Below, one piece after another: positions 1-11,735 of a stretch of 56,000 nt of DNA (positions are counted from its first letter, which is position 1; each line of letters opens with the position of its first letter). Source of the stretch: Cristatella mucedo (Eukaryota > Bryozoa > Phylactolaemata > Cristatellidae); NCBI GenBank assembly GCA_009760855.2, contig WPIO01000027.1:1-56000 (forward strand). Reading direction: 5' to 3'. A program made the translations under genes and the position numbers. The notes beneath the pieces were generated by a model that was not told where the DNA came from, did not search any database, and worked only from the letters and a program-made list of their open reading frames with translations.

Positions 1-509
1 ACGATCAGCCGCACTTTAAAATTAAGCATTCTGCATAATCGTATTGGTTTTCACTAGGTTTACTCTTAACAGCCACTTAATTACATACATGTTTATGTAA
101 TTGTTTCTAAAAAAGATTGCTTGTTATCTGGTTGATATAGTTGCTTAAATCAACGGATATTTTTCTTCACAATTGCAAGGGAGTAAACGAATTTTCCGCT
201 TATATGCTGCTACATCTGTGAGAGATTCTTGACAGAAGAGTAGTGTCTACCAATTACTACATTTATTGAACAGTGCTGTATATTCCTTCTACTTCGGCTG
301 CCAACTGGGATATCATAAAAAAACATAAGGGCCAAGCGGTATGTCAGGCAATGTTTTGCCGTGGTTTAAAGGTCAAAGGAAATGCACGACGTTTGAAGTA
401 CCAGTGACTGTAAGACAGACAACTGACCATGTTTCGGATTGTTAATCCGGCCTGACTAAGGTGAAGGCCTTCAGCAAGAACTATGGGGATAAATTTGAAT
501 ATCCAAATC

Positions 510-3500
510 TTCAGTCAGCAATGTAACCTGTACAGTGCTGTACTTAGGTCGGAGTTCCTGGTCCACCTGTGATACTTTACGACATTAATTCCTTGCTTGT
601 CATCGAACGCCCACTCTGCCCTTTCGTCTGCTCGTCTGCTCGCATGCTTAACTCCTAAACTCACATTTCTGCAGCAGGCACCGCAGCTGGACGGTATCAG
701 CCGGCATACCTCCAACGAAGCCCAGCTCGTCGAGCGACCCGCCTCCTGATCAACTTCCGTCTCTCTCCAAGTCGCTACCAGCAGCCGCATTGCCTGCTAC
801 ACCAGCTGTGCTTCGTCTTTCGCTTCAGCACTGTCGTCCTTTGCTTCTTCGGGGGCCCCTCTGCTGATCGATTAAGCCTCCCACCTTTTGCTTTGTGACT
901 TTGTGGAACTCTGGTTGTCTGGCGTACGGACAGTGTTCAGGCATATTAGTGGCCTTGCTTTTTGGCATCAGCCATCCTCCTCAGTGGAGGGTGGCTGTCG
1001 CTCGCCCGTGGCATGTGCAGGGCCTTTGAGCGGCCGAAGCCTCACCGGTGCAGAGCAACCTTTACACCTTCTAGACAGGTCTGCTCCGGGGGGGGCCGTG
1101 ACCTTGGGACATGAGATGTTCTTTCAACCTGCAGTGGTTGTAGGCCACCAACCGAACAAAGGCCTTCCAGGAGGTTCTTCTTCTCCTGCCGAAAGTAATC
1201 TGCGGCAACTTAGCGACCTGCTCCTCACACTGGGATGTCGAATCAAAGGCAGGTCCAATCGATAACGGCCGCCTAGACGCTCTCCCACAAAGGACGGTCC
1301 CACCTCGATTGGCGAAGGGCACCAGCCTGATGTTACCACTGTCTGAGGACGACATCGCAGCAGGCCTTCGAAGAGCTCCTAACACCTTTCCAGGAGCTGA
1401 CCTCTAGAATATCGCCACCTGCAATTCGTTGACCCTGGATGCAAGCTTTTTGCCTTCGTCCTGCATAGGTGCCTCCACATCGGGGACGACCCTTCAGCGT
1501 GGCAGACGGGTCTCGCAATCTTGATCCACAATAAGAACGACGACAGCCTACCCGGCAACTTTCGACCGAGCACGTTGTTTCTTAATCTCCGTAAGCTGCT
1601 CTCGGGCTGCTTGGCTGTAAGGCTGAGCAAGCATGCATGCGGCTGTGGACTGATATATCCCCAGCAGAAGGGCTCTGTGCCGGGCGATGAGGGCTCTCTC
1701 AAGCAGTCCATCCAAGCGGAGAGCACCTTTGTGGAGGCCGGGATCGGCACGACCCGGCGTAGTATACTCGGCGTTCCTTGACATGCAGGTTGCCCTTAGC
1801 AGCATTCTTCACGTCTCTCTGTTCCGTGTGCGGCAGCTCGCCTGAGTAGACGAGGGCTTCTGCTGTTTTGTGGTGCGTCTCTGTGCTGGCTCGTACCTGG
1901 AGCTACAGGTGTGCTAGGAATCGTTAACAGCTTTCCCTTCAACGGCTGGTATCCGACAAGAACACCCTTACTCGCCAATCGTATCCGATCTGGCGATGGA
2001 GGCGGTCATCAAGCTCTGCGGCAGCACTGTGGGGTTCAGCTTCATGTTGGGCGCTACAGCTCTGTCTTTCTGCGAAATGGCAGACGACATCGCCTTGTTC
2101 TCGGGCACTTTCACCGGCCCGCTTGGGCTGTCAGCCCTAGTTTGTGCTGTCAAGCCGGCTGTCCAGAAGCTGAGCATGCAGTTCTGGTTGGAAATGTGCT
2201 GCGAGGTCGCCTGCCGAGGTAAGAAGCCGTGCCTGCTTCCATCTCCTTGCACGGACGACAAGCGAGATGCCAGAGAATGTGTCAGCGACGAGCATCGGAG
2301 CCCTGCAGGGTCTCGGCAAGCATAGGCCTGTGGGTTGTGGTTCTCTGTGCATAGCTCAGATCGGTGGGCTCCCTGGCACACTGCAGAGGCAGGCAGACTG
2401 GTAGTGGCTAGGGTCAGGCCAGTGCACGGGTGTGGTCTGACGGCTATGGTTTATCCACAGGCCGGCTCTGTGCTCCACCCGACTCACAGGATGAGTTGTG
2501 GCTGGGAGGGAGTGAGGGAGGAGGGGACACAAACCTGAGAGGGCAGTTGTGTCTGGGGGAGCCCTGCAGGCTCACGTGTGAATATACGTTCCTGTGAACC
2601 AGCTTTGGTGTCCTGCCTGTGCCCGCATACGTACTCAGTTGGAAGAGCACTGTTTAATCTACAGGGCCGAGATTGAGCAGACCTGTTTATCCCTTGATAA
2701 GTACCTTCGCTTACTCCAAGCAAGCCTTCTCGCCCCCGGCCTAAACTCGATGCCTTGTGAACTTTCCATCTGCCACGGCTTGATTAATACTGTCGGGCGC
2801 GGTTGGTATGTAAGGCTGCCTTGCTTCCAACAGAGAAGACATTAGGAGCTCTGCCGGTCCGTGCGAGCCTTGCCTCACTTCAGCTCGACATACTTTCCAT
2901 TCGTCCCGTGCTCAGCCGGAGACCTTGGTCTCGTACGCATTGTGACAAACTCGGCAAGTCTCTCAGGCCTGCGGCATGCTGTGCTCCCCTGACGTGTGCG
3001 TTCGCCGTGTCGCAAGCCATCGCATCGACAGGGGCGTTGACAATGTGGGCGTCTGCCTATGTTTGACGAGGAGCTCTCACGATACCTGAGCCCAGCTGTA
3101 ATCAGCACTAGAAACAGGGTCTGAACAGCCTCGCTGTGGGCGGATGAGCGACGATGCCTTAAGCGTCTCTTTTGTCGCATCTTAGCTGGCTCGGCAGTCC
3201 TGTTAATCTCAGCTGACCCTGACGAGATGGAGCACTCGATCGTGCAGGGAGTTTCCATTTGAAAACAGCAACCGTGTCCCATGCTGGCTGTAGGCCGGGC
3301 TTGGGCTGCCCAGCCTGCTTATGGCAGGGTCAGCCTTTCCCTTTTCATGGACATGTTGCCTACTCACAGTCACTTTCAGGCCACACGTCTCGGAGTGTCA
3401 TTCTGGGCGTGGCGGTTCGTTCACCGTGCACGTCTGGACGTGCTGCAGGTGGGAGCCCCTAGGAGTCGGTCATATCCAGGAACGGCCTCCATCTAGTGCT

Positions 3501-4090
3501 TTTGCCACACTAAGGCTGAGAACAGCTGCACCGTTCTAAGCAATTGCCGACGGATTCTGCAAGCAATAACGGCTAGTTACAACCTGGTTCTGGGTCGCCT
3601 AATCGGGGTTCTTTCGGCCACTAAAATCTCTTGTCTCTCGGCAAGTCTAGCCTTCCCACTCGCCGGGAATCTGGTCGTTGACAACGGCACCGACTTGGTC
3701 ATAGTCGACGTAACGGTGCCGTTTGATGTCAGCAAGAATTCCCTTGTGATGAAAGCCCGTGAAAATGTTAGAAAGTAGGAGGCTATAGTTTTCTATTATA
3801 GTTATTTCTGTTATAGTTCTTTCCTAACCGCTGGGTACCGGTCGGCAGTGGTGAAGCCCTTCTTGGTCGGTGCTCTGGGTGGCAGGCGGCCGGATAATGA
3901 AGCCTGCCTGGCCGACCTCGGCATTTAGCGATTGGAACGGGTGGCATTTTGGTGGCTGTGCTTCTTGGTCTACATTTCTCGCTCGAATACCGTATGGTCT
4001 TTATTCCTGAACCAGTAGGCCCGGGAAGCCCCACGGCCCTGGTAGGGCAGTGCTCATGCGGCTAACATATAGTGATTTCTTTTAATATAA
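510..4090 (+). mobile_element. R2-like non-LTR retrotransposon, degenerate copy A
   Basis: Broken coding pieces lie in order on the plus strand. A Ser/Pro-rich N-terminal stretch comes first (about 600-1,260). Next is the pre-RT region with an APNT.PGA motif (about 1,370), then RT motifs including NFRPSTL and PQQKGSVPG (1,550-1,690), MEAVIKLCGSTVGF followed by the catalytic-loop string EMADDIALFSG (about 1,996-2,110), and KLSMQFW (2,170). A zinc-knuckle region follows near 3,440-3,540, then an endonuclease-like stretch with VIVDVTVPFD (about 3,695-3,730). This order (RT, CCHC knuckle, restriction-like endonuclease with a VDVTVP core) is typical of the R2/NeSL group. Many frameshifts and stops make it non-functional. 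The 3' end near 4,090 is inferred from the general position of the ends in the other copies. Confidence 0.75.
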
Positions 4091-5037
4091 ATGTTCATCA
4101 CTGATCTTATCTCGCAAATTCATTCTCTTCTTCATTATATTAAATTAGAATCTCTTGTATGGTAGGCTGGCTAGAATCCAAGAGGTCGGTCTGGCTCTGG
4201 ATGGCTTTTTAAACTCAGTAAGCTATTTACTAACTTCATGTGCTTATACGAAGCAGCGATTTGGTAACTTCCTTACGGTCGTATCAACGTGATTATTTGT
4301 TTCACTTTTTAATACACGAAATTATTTGTTAATCCTGATTTGGATTACCAAATTACCATCACATTCTTCCGTGAATAATTCTTATAGATTTTTTTTGAGG
4401 CAATGGATAATGGATTATTTTTATATTCGAACTCGGGTGACTCAGTTTTGATCTAAGTTCCATTTGAATGGCAATAGCATTATGTGTGTCCATTTATCTT
4501 TAGTAAGAGTTTATGTGGACATATCTGGGCGTACTAGCTCATAATTTTTTATAGGCGTCGAAAATAATCTAGTTGACATAAAATTAAATTGCTGCCCTGT
4601 TCATTCGTAGCATCGCCATGTAAGGGCATGAGAGAAAACGTGATGCAGATGAAGGTTTCACAAGATTGGTGCTGTGATTGAAGCTCCCGTATAATCTCTC
4701 TCGTGTCATGGAAAAAGACTCACTTTTACAAATGGTGACATTGAGCTTGTGGCTCTCCTTCTGAGAAAGAATGGGGTAATTTCGAACGTCGTGCGTGACC
4801 AATTTTACTTCGGCCGAGAAATGATGATGGATGTTGATGCTTCCCTCCTTGTTAAGTCAGTTTTGATGTGGTGGAATAATCTACCTTTTGTTATTGAATG
4901 AGGAGTGCAATCTACAGACATTTTTTCTAATCAAGCATATGTTCAGAAGACATAATCTCAGTATGGAATGCGATGACACTTCAACAGTTCAACTGCTCAG
5001 CCAAGGCAAATCTCGATGAAAACAATACGAAGGACTC
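4090..5037. other. Duplicated DNA downstream of the R2-like relic
   Basis: AT-rich sequence shared with 17,515-18,461. I recognise no known element in it. A plus-strand frame stays open at about 4,695-4,890 (a stretch with FTNGDIELVALL and DVDASLLVKSV), and the matching frame in copy B is also open over most of its length. At so little divergence this is weak evidence for coding. Confidence 0.4.
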
Positions 5038-6246
5038 ATAAGGTTTGACCGGCTCTGTAATTTCAGAATATTGACCGTTTCTTTTCGTGTACAGTAATCA
5101 GAGTTCATCCCGCTATGATTTCTCGTTCTCATTACGTGGCTAGGTTGAAAAAATGGTTGAAATTTGTTACCATTAATTTCAGTTTTGATAGTGCCGTGTG
5201 CAGCACCACAGCTGACAGTATCAATTTACATTACTGATTCATGTCGTGGTCCTGAATTGGGATACATGTGGACCGGTTAGATCACGATCTATGGCTTTAA
5301 TGCACGCAAATTCAAACTCGTATTGCACTCAGCCTGTTCTACTGTGAGTGTTAAAGGTGAGCTTTTGTGCTCACAGACTAGTGCTGGACGCAAGAAGACC
5401 TCTATGGCTGTCGAATAGATGGTTCATCGCTAAGGAAATTAAGCCATTAGTGCTCGGCATTACTTCCAGGCTCAGATATCTTTGGTTTCTATCTTTGGCC
5501 TGCGTGTGTCGTGTGTAGCCTCAGCTCTTTGCTAGAGAGGTGCGTAGAGGCGTCAGCTTCATCGGTATTTTTGAGGCATCACCAAGGACTAATGCCTTTA
5601 CGAGCATGGTATTTCGTGGTCTACGGACTTATGTGAGAAAGCCACTAAGTAATTATAAGACCTGTATCAAATTGCATTATTTGCATTTTTCATATGTCAT
5701 AATTGTTAGAATTTTAGTAATAGCACTGCTTGCCAGACGTCGAGAACTGACTGACCACCATTTATCGATTTAACATGTGTCAGATACGTGCACATCTTAC
5801 TACCCCTTCATTAAATAGCTGAAACCGTGTGGACCTAATACTTGCTCCGTAACGTAATAAATAGGCTTGACTTGCGGTTACTGGCCGTGGCGAGTCAGCT
5901 TTGGATGGTATCCTTGGGCCGCGATTTGCCTAGTGGGTCAAGCCTTGGACTGCTCTAGTTTCAAATGCACGGTAAATCTTTAAATACCCTAAAAAGAAGC
6001 CACTTGAAGTGCCTGCAGCCAACAACTTCTGTTCACGACCGACTGCAACCACACCAACTTAACGAAAATATTACTGGAACTGATTGCTGATGTTAACTAT
6101 AATTTTACTATGCTCAAAAAGGCAGCAACGTCTCGAGGTCTCGACTGTGGTCAGCCACTGAAATTGCCTCGAGTAAATATTGAGCTTTTTGTTACTGCCT
6201 CTAATCTTAACTCGCTGAGCTACGATAGTATGAGAAAGATCTTTAT
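5038..6246. other. Non-coding stretch without recognised elements
   Basis: AT-rich unique-looking sequence. The only sizeable open frame (5,540-5,773, plus) has no recognisable motif. I see no SINE boxes, LINE tails or splice-bounded exons. Confidence 0.4.
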
Positions 6247-7110
6247 AGTAATAGTAGATTTGTGTTAGCAGCCTCGGATAACTCAGTCTCTTTCTAGAAA
6301 CTTTACATTTGTTTTAAAGGAAGTATGATCGAATGGTTAGTGGTAAAAGGACCAATGAACAAGCATAACATGTTTAGAGGTGACATGCACAGGGTTAGCA
6401 TGCATATATGGTTAGTGGCAGCATGCCCAGTTTCGGCACGCATAAGCACACAAAGGACGAATCACATGGACCCAATAAATGCTGTAATAAATGAATTTGT
6501 TTTTTCAGTTTCTCGTTTAATGTGTCTAGTCAGGGGGTGTCGTGACGCAAGTCGGAAGTGAGTTATAAGCTTTTGGAGCAAACGATCTAAAGGTACTATC
6601 TTCAGAGGATTTGAATGTTGTAAGAGATACAGGCAAACTAATAGATTTCTGAAAAGCGTGTCGTACGATGCTTTGCCTGTTGGGGGGAGTAAATCTGATG
6701 GTTAGGCTGGAGCTAAAGAATGAAGGGACCCGAAAAGTGAGTGACAAAATCTGGAATTTGATGCAATGCATGACTGTGAGCCAGTGCAGGTCGGCAAGAA
6801 GTGATAAGATTTGGAAACTGCGACGCTCACGACAGACAAGCCTAGCTGCAGAGCTTTGTGCCAGCTGTAAGCTGGCTGATTGCACAGGCCGGTAGACTAG
6901 CATGCAGTGAATAACAGAAGTCAAGACTGGTTGACACAAGTGCATGGACAAATATGGATATCGCATCCCTGTCTAAATAAGCACGAGTTTTAGTGATGTT
7001 ATGTAGCTGAAAGTAGACACATTATCTGCCACTTTTGGTTGCGTCCAGACAGAATCAAACTTAAGAAAACAGATACAATGCCTGGCTACGAGCGTTTTAT
7101 CTTAGATCTT
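6247..7110 (-). mobile_element. CR1/L2-like LINE fragment (family 1)
   Basis: On the minus strand the end of an RT ORF reads LQLAQSSAARLVCRERRS, LLADLHWLTV and SFAPKAYNSLPTCV. This is the familiar C-terminal block (RRLQLVQNSAARLV..LHWLPV..AP..WNSLP) of CR1/L2-type elements. The 3' UTR (plus 6,250-6,430) matches the other family-1 copies, including the tctctttctag..actttacattt segment. Stops and frameshifts are present and the 5' part is missing. Confidence 0.8.
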
Positions 7111-7489
7111 TTGAAAAATGTAGATCACCTTGCTACGGCAGGCTGCTGTCGTGCTGTCAGGTGTACGATTTCGCTCGAGTGATTTGGTGCTGGAATCGGA
7201 CGGCTGCTATTACGATGGACGCTCCCCAAGACTGTGAGCCAAGCCAAGCCCCTGAAGTGCCAATCGACTCCATTTTTTTATAGTTTACTTTCTCAAGAGA
7301 CTAAATTTAGCGTTTCAATTGTAATGGCCGAAAAGGGGCAACTACAGCTATGTGTGCGACGCTCGGCTTGAGCACTAGCTGTACTTAACATTTGAATTCA
7401 TGAAAACCCACAACGCTCACTGCATTATGCTTCGGTGCATTTTTGTTTAAAAAAGAATGAGTGGAGAATTTTCTGCATTATATGATTAC
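7111..7489. other. No feature recognised
   Basis: Unique-looking AT-rich spacer between a LINE fragment and a transposase remnant. No open frame or repeat motif stands out. Confidence 0.35.
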
Positions 7490-7915
7490 CCCATTTTACC
7501 GTATGTAAGCCTCTCTTCCTAAATTTGGGATCAGATAATGTAGGGGGCTTATATACGGGACGTTAATTTTGCTGTAATGTTTCGCTAAACAACGTATCTG
7601 CTTAGAATGCACTTCCGGTATTTGAATGCATTCGTGGCATTTCAAATGCAATGAAAGGAACGGAAGATGACGCAGTCTATGAAGCGAATGACGATGACAA
7701 TGATGATAACGGAGTTCTTACCAAATTTCAAGCCTGTGATATAGCCGAAGAAGATGCAGATGATACTGATATTGACATGAGCGCTTATTATGAGTCTTTA
7801 TATAGTTCAGTTCTGTTTAGTCAACTATTGAATAAAAATACTTTTTCCGGCAAAAAATTGATTCCGAAATTTGGTGGGGAGCTTATGCATCGGTGGGCTT
7901 ATCATTCACGGGAAA
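7490..7915 (+). mobile_element. pogo/Tigger-like DNA transposon remnant (transposase C-terminus)
   Basis: A plus-strand frame reads GISNAMKGTEDDAVYE, beginning near 7,634, then an Asp/Glu-rich tail ending at 7,939. The G-I-S-N-A-x-x-G-T-E-D-D block is characteristic of the end of pogo/Tigger-type DDE transposases. Upstream, 7,500-7,560 contains a near-palindrome: ccgtatgtaagcc and, inverted, ggcttatatacgg, around an aaatttggga core. A similar ggcttatcattcacggg lies at 7,896-7,913, after the ORF, and may be the right end. The catalytic core is absent, so only an end of the element survives. Confidence 0.55.
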
Positions 7916-8332
7916 ATATATATTGCCGTGCTAAGCGTTAGTTATGCATCTGGCTTTTATTGTATGGAGAGCTTTACCAACCCAAAAAATCTGTATTTTC
8001 TCGTTTCCGATGCGATTTACAGGTCTAGGCATCGAGGAGGAGGGACATCGTCGCACTCGGACAAATTTCGAATGTTCCCATTTCCTGCTGCTGCAAACTA
8101 AATGCTTACAAAGACAGCACCCAACTCATTCAGACGTGCAGCATTTTATGAAATCAGATTAGTTAATGCTCTTTGGCATCAGTTATCGATACAAATACCA
8201 TTGGAACCATAACCACTATGTGCATAGAACCGTAGCAGCTAACTGCAGCTTGACTGAAATGGGTCCGTATAGGGGTGGCATATAATACCACTAGGTGTCA
8301 CTACTAATTTGTAAATTTAAGCACCTCAGTAT

Positions 8333-8335
<3 letters not shown>
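7916..8335. other. Spacer, nothing recognised
   Basis: No exon, SINE or LINE motif was seen. Open frames at 7,871-8,162 overlap each other and show no domain. Confidence 0.35.
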
Positions 8336-8378
<43 letters not shown>

Positions 8379-8391
8379 ACACTGTGTATAT

Positions 8392-8440
<49 letters not shown>
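8336..8440. repeat. (AT)n microsatellite, compound
   Basis: Two long AT runs are separated by accacactgtgtatataa. Confidence 0.95.
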
Positions 8441-8441
<1 letters not shown>

Positions 8442-9524
8442 CATTTGCTGAGCTACAGTTAGGTATTTACCGATATCTATAGATATCTGAGCATTGCCAG
8501 AACCATAACCTAAAGATGACTGATTTCCGACAGTTAAGGATGTTAGAGAATACTAAAATAAATGCAAAATATTAAGCGAATTAGACAAGATATAAAATAT
8601 GCTGAAATTGGAAAATGAAAACTAAATGCATATTTCGAGCTAGCATTAGTAATCGGAACATTCCTGGTAGTCACAGAAAGTGGAAGGCACTAGTGCAGCT
8701 CACACTCGTAGCCTGCCTGGCTCCTGCTTGAGAATTACCGAGCACGGGTCTGAGCGTTGCACAAGAAAGACATACTATGTTGCCGCGCTGCTGGTGGCCT
8801 TGCTCGATTATTAATGGAGTTTGTGCAGGGTCGAGTTCAGCGAGAGATGGCTGTTTTTAATCTTCTACTATAGCGTTCTAAAAGTTTCGATCACTGTCTT
8901 GGCTCACGCGACTGACCCGAAACGTTGAACATTTGTCAGCCGTCACGTAATGCCTAGTGTTTCTCATATTTACACGCCAATCAGATCACAATTCTTCCAC
9001 ACCATCAGACGGAACCAAACCCTTGTAAAACTCAGAAATCCACTACAGGGTATAACACAAATATTCCTCATTTAAATAACGTCCTTTTAAATGATAAAAA
9101 TACTGAAGATTTACATAAATTGCTAAGAATGTATGCAGCTCACTAATAAAGCTAAACCTCATTCTATTCACTTTAAATCTGATTAAAAGAAAGCCTGCCC
9201 AATATGTATTTATCGCATGTAACGTACCGCGTAATACAACTTAAAATGGGGCGTAACGTCAACTGGTAGATTACTTACTGGTTTGCTCCCATACGTGCAC
9301 CTCAGAATTTCAAAAAGACTGGCATTTAATTATCACGGGACTGGTGGATTTAATTGTCATTTTGTAACTAGAATAGAGGAAATCCACAATACCCATAGGC
9401 CATTGAGCATCACGCTGCATCAGGAAAAGCCTAATAACACCACTATTTTGCCGTCATTTTCCAACTAATTGGAAGCTTATTAACTATGTCGAAATGCACG
9501 GCACGGTGCATTAGTTCTGAGATA
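8441..9524. other. Spacer, nothing recognised
   Basis: AT-rich sequence with short open frames only (for example 9,283-9,468). No known repeat motif was identified. Confidence 0.35.
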
Positions 9525-9662
9525 ATCGAGGTGCTCACCTTTGATGACTGAAGTCGTTGGGTTTAGCCCCACGGCCACGGCATATGTGAAGTGCCTGAAT
9601 AAAGATTCAGTTCTCTTAGGGCGCTATACAAATGAATGCTATTTTTTTATTTATATATCATT
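9525..9662 (+). mobile_element. SINE with LINE-derived tail (family 2), 5'-incomplete
   Basis: The body gaggtgctcaccttt..gttgggtttagcccc matches the tRNA-like part of other copies. It is followed by gtgaagtgcctgaataaagattcagttctcttagggcgctatacaaatgaat, which matches the 3' end of family-1 LINEs. The tail is T/A rich. Confidence 0.75.
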
Positions 9663-10424
9663 TATGTACGCTCATAAATATGCTAATGTGAGGATAAAGA
9701 ATAAAAAAATTAGCAGAATATAATAAGGATTTAATTGATCCAGAGTGAATGGTGCATAGAGCTTATTGAAATAGAGCGTCTTGTTATGCACTTTGAAGCA
9801 ATGTCTGCGGACGTCTGATTACTTCCGGGATAGTGGCTTGAGAATAATGTATTTTCAATCATATCAGGCAAGAGCAGTTTCTTTGAGGAATCAACAAGAC
9901 ATACTTGCAAGGCATAAGTATTGTGAAAGTTTGCTTTTTAAAGGTTTCTTACTATTAATTACAGGATCACCGGGAGTTAGAGCAGAGCATAAAGAGAATG
10001 GGATTTAATTATTACCCACCTTAAAATGCTAGCTTAACAGAAAGAAAATGCTTGTAGTAGTTATTTGATAGACAGTACAATTTATTAGCAAAATTTAAGC
10101 TAGATCTGCATATCAGATGATGACCCTGCACACTTACTGTCCTTAGCTACGTTTAAGTGTGGTTCGGATAGCCTCTCCAGGGTTGTTCGCATGTTGTAAA
10201 ATTTTCCAGACGCTCTTCCAAGCCAGAACGTGATCGCCGCCATGTTTGTCTCCTGACGCGATACTGGGTGCTGAGAGCACCAGAAGCACAGTGTGTGTCA
10301 CAAACAAAAAACTCGAACAAGTTGTTCAGAGTAAATAGACATGGTGATCATATTTCAAATCTGTCAAAGGGTTTATCCACTCACAAAACCGCTATGCTCG
10401 GGAAAGTGCAGAAGAGCCTCGACA
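9663..10424. other. Spacer, nothing recognised
   Basis: AT-rich; the open frame 9,781-10,008 has no recognisable motif. Confidence 0.35.
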
Positions 10425-10560
10425 GTCTTAGCCCAGGGGTAATGTGCAAGCTCTTCATGACCCTGGTCGTGCGTTCGAGTCCTGCAATGGGCAATCGTTT
10501 ATTGTAACCACTGCAAGCGCTGGGGATAGCCTTGAAGACCCTGCTATTGTTTTTCTTTTT
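10425..10560 (+). mobile_element. tRNA-derived SINE (family 1)
   Basis: A B-box-like gcgttcgagtcctgc is followed by gggcaatcg, then accactgcaagcgctggggatagcc, the shared body of this SINE family (compare 23,345-23,516). Confidence 0.7.
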
Positions 10561-10689
10561 AGATGGAGTGGCAACTTTTTAAGCGACCCCCTTCTTAACC
10601 TGCAAAGTTGAGCACGCGAGGGTTTTGTCTTGTTTTGAGGACTGAATAGTACTGGCTGAGTCACGGTAAGTCGAGGAGTATCAATATGA

Positions 10690-11735
10690 ATCAGAGTTAG
10701 TCCTATGGACCCCTGCGAGACCAATAGCCTCAGCATGTAAACTTCCGGAACTGCCCTTATATGCTGGTAGCCCCTTCCGAATAAAACTCATCAATATGCT
10801 ATCTGGGCATAGCAGCTTCTGTATACATGCATCAAGATTCATCCCAGCCCCTGGTGGCAAAAGCATAGAGGCTTTCGGTCTGCTCTCTAGTCTAGGCTGC
10901 TTTGGCAGGATATAGAAGCCTCCGAGTCAGCTCGCTGAGAATTAGAGTCTAGAGTCTACCAAGAAGCCCCTAGAATTGTTCACTGAGCATTTCACATCCT
11001 TCAAGGAAACCTCTAGATCTGCTCTGTAAAGTCCGAAGCCCCTGCATGAAAGCCTCCACAGCTAACTTCCCTCTGAGCAAAGAGCCTAAGCACGGAAGGC
11101 TCAAGATCTGCTCGTTGAGGCAGGGAGCTGCTCCTAACTACCTCTTGATCGAATTGACATGCATTGGTGTATATAATAAAAGCCTCTGGATGTGCTTTCA
11201 GTGAGCTGCAACCCCATACATGAAAGCCTATTAACACTCTAGCAGAGCCTTGAAGCGATTTCATATAATCCTCTACATTTTCTTTTTAAGCTTTTGAACC
11301 TGTTGGAAGAAGCCTCTACATATACTCTCAGATTTCGTCTGCCCTGAGTATTGAAGTTTGTATATCTGCTTTCTCATGTTGGCAACCTCTGTCCAACAGC
11401 TACTGGGAAGAGGCTATAAACATCGTAGCCCTACTCAAACACCCAAAAGTCTGTTCTTAGGGCTGGAATCCCTAACATTGAAAGCTTTATTCTAGCTGCC
11501 TGAGCATAGCAGTGTCATGTAAGCCTCTAGAGCTGCCATCTCTGAGACTCTCACCCTCCTTAGTTGCCTGTGGATCTGCTTAATGCGATTAGATGGCTTG
11601 GCAGTGATTACTATAGATCTTTCATCTTAACTTAGGGGCCTCTGCATAGAAACCTCTGTATTTGCTAACTAAGCCCAGCCACTCCAGCCTAAAAGGCTCT
11701 AAATCTGCTTTCTAAGCCTGGCAAAATGCCTGAAC
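10690..11735. repeat. Decayed minisatellite, units of about 40-45 bp
   Basis: A motif like aagcctctagatctgct(n)ctgagc recurs: near 10,868, 10,915, 11,008, 11,053, 11,098, 11,143, 11,183, 11,312, 11,352, 11,523, 11,567, 11,655 and 11,693. Examples are cctctagatctgctc, agcctctggatgtgct, agcctctagagctgcc and aggctctaaatctgct. Adjacent units are mostly 40-45 bp apart. Units are strongly diverged, so this is an old array. It explains the open frames seen on the minus strand here. Confidence 0.65.

Larger units (their letters stand above)
1..5037 (+). repeat. Duplicated block, copy A (5,037 bp; left edge cut by window)
   Basis: The whole stretch matches 13,425-18,461 base by base in the same orientation, with only a few percent differences by eye and small indels that cancel out, so both copies are 5,037 bp long. 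Homology stops after the shared string aggactc: copy A continues with ataaggtttgaccgg, copy B runs into a LINE tail. The left limit of this copy is unknown because the window begins inside it. The block holds an R2-like retrotransposon relic (about 510-4,090), roughly 500 bp of upstream DNA and about 950 bp of downstream DNA. Because non-element flanks are shared too, a segmental duplication is more likely than two separate insertions. Confidence 0.92.

Noticed and set aside
515-790. Identical-looking minus-strand frames in both duplicated blocks (515-790 and 13,938-14,213)
   Set aside because: Shared only because the DNA is duplicated; they lie antisense to the Ser/Pro-rich part of the R2-like element.
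10690-11735. CRISPR-like array
   Set aside because: Repeats are strongly diverged, there are no uniform spacers, and the context is a eukaryotic genome; better seen as an old minisatellite.
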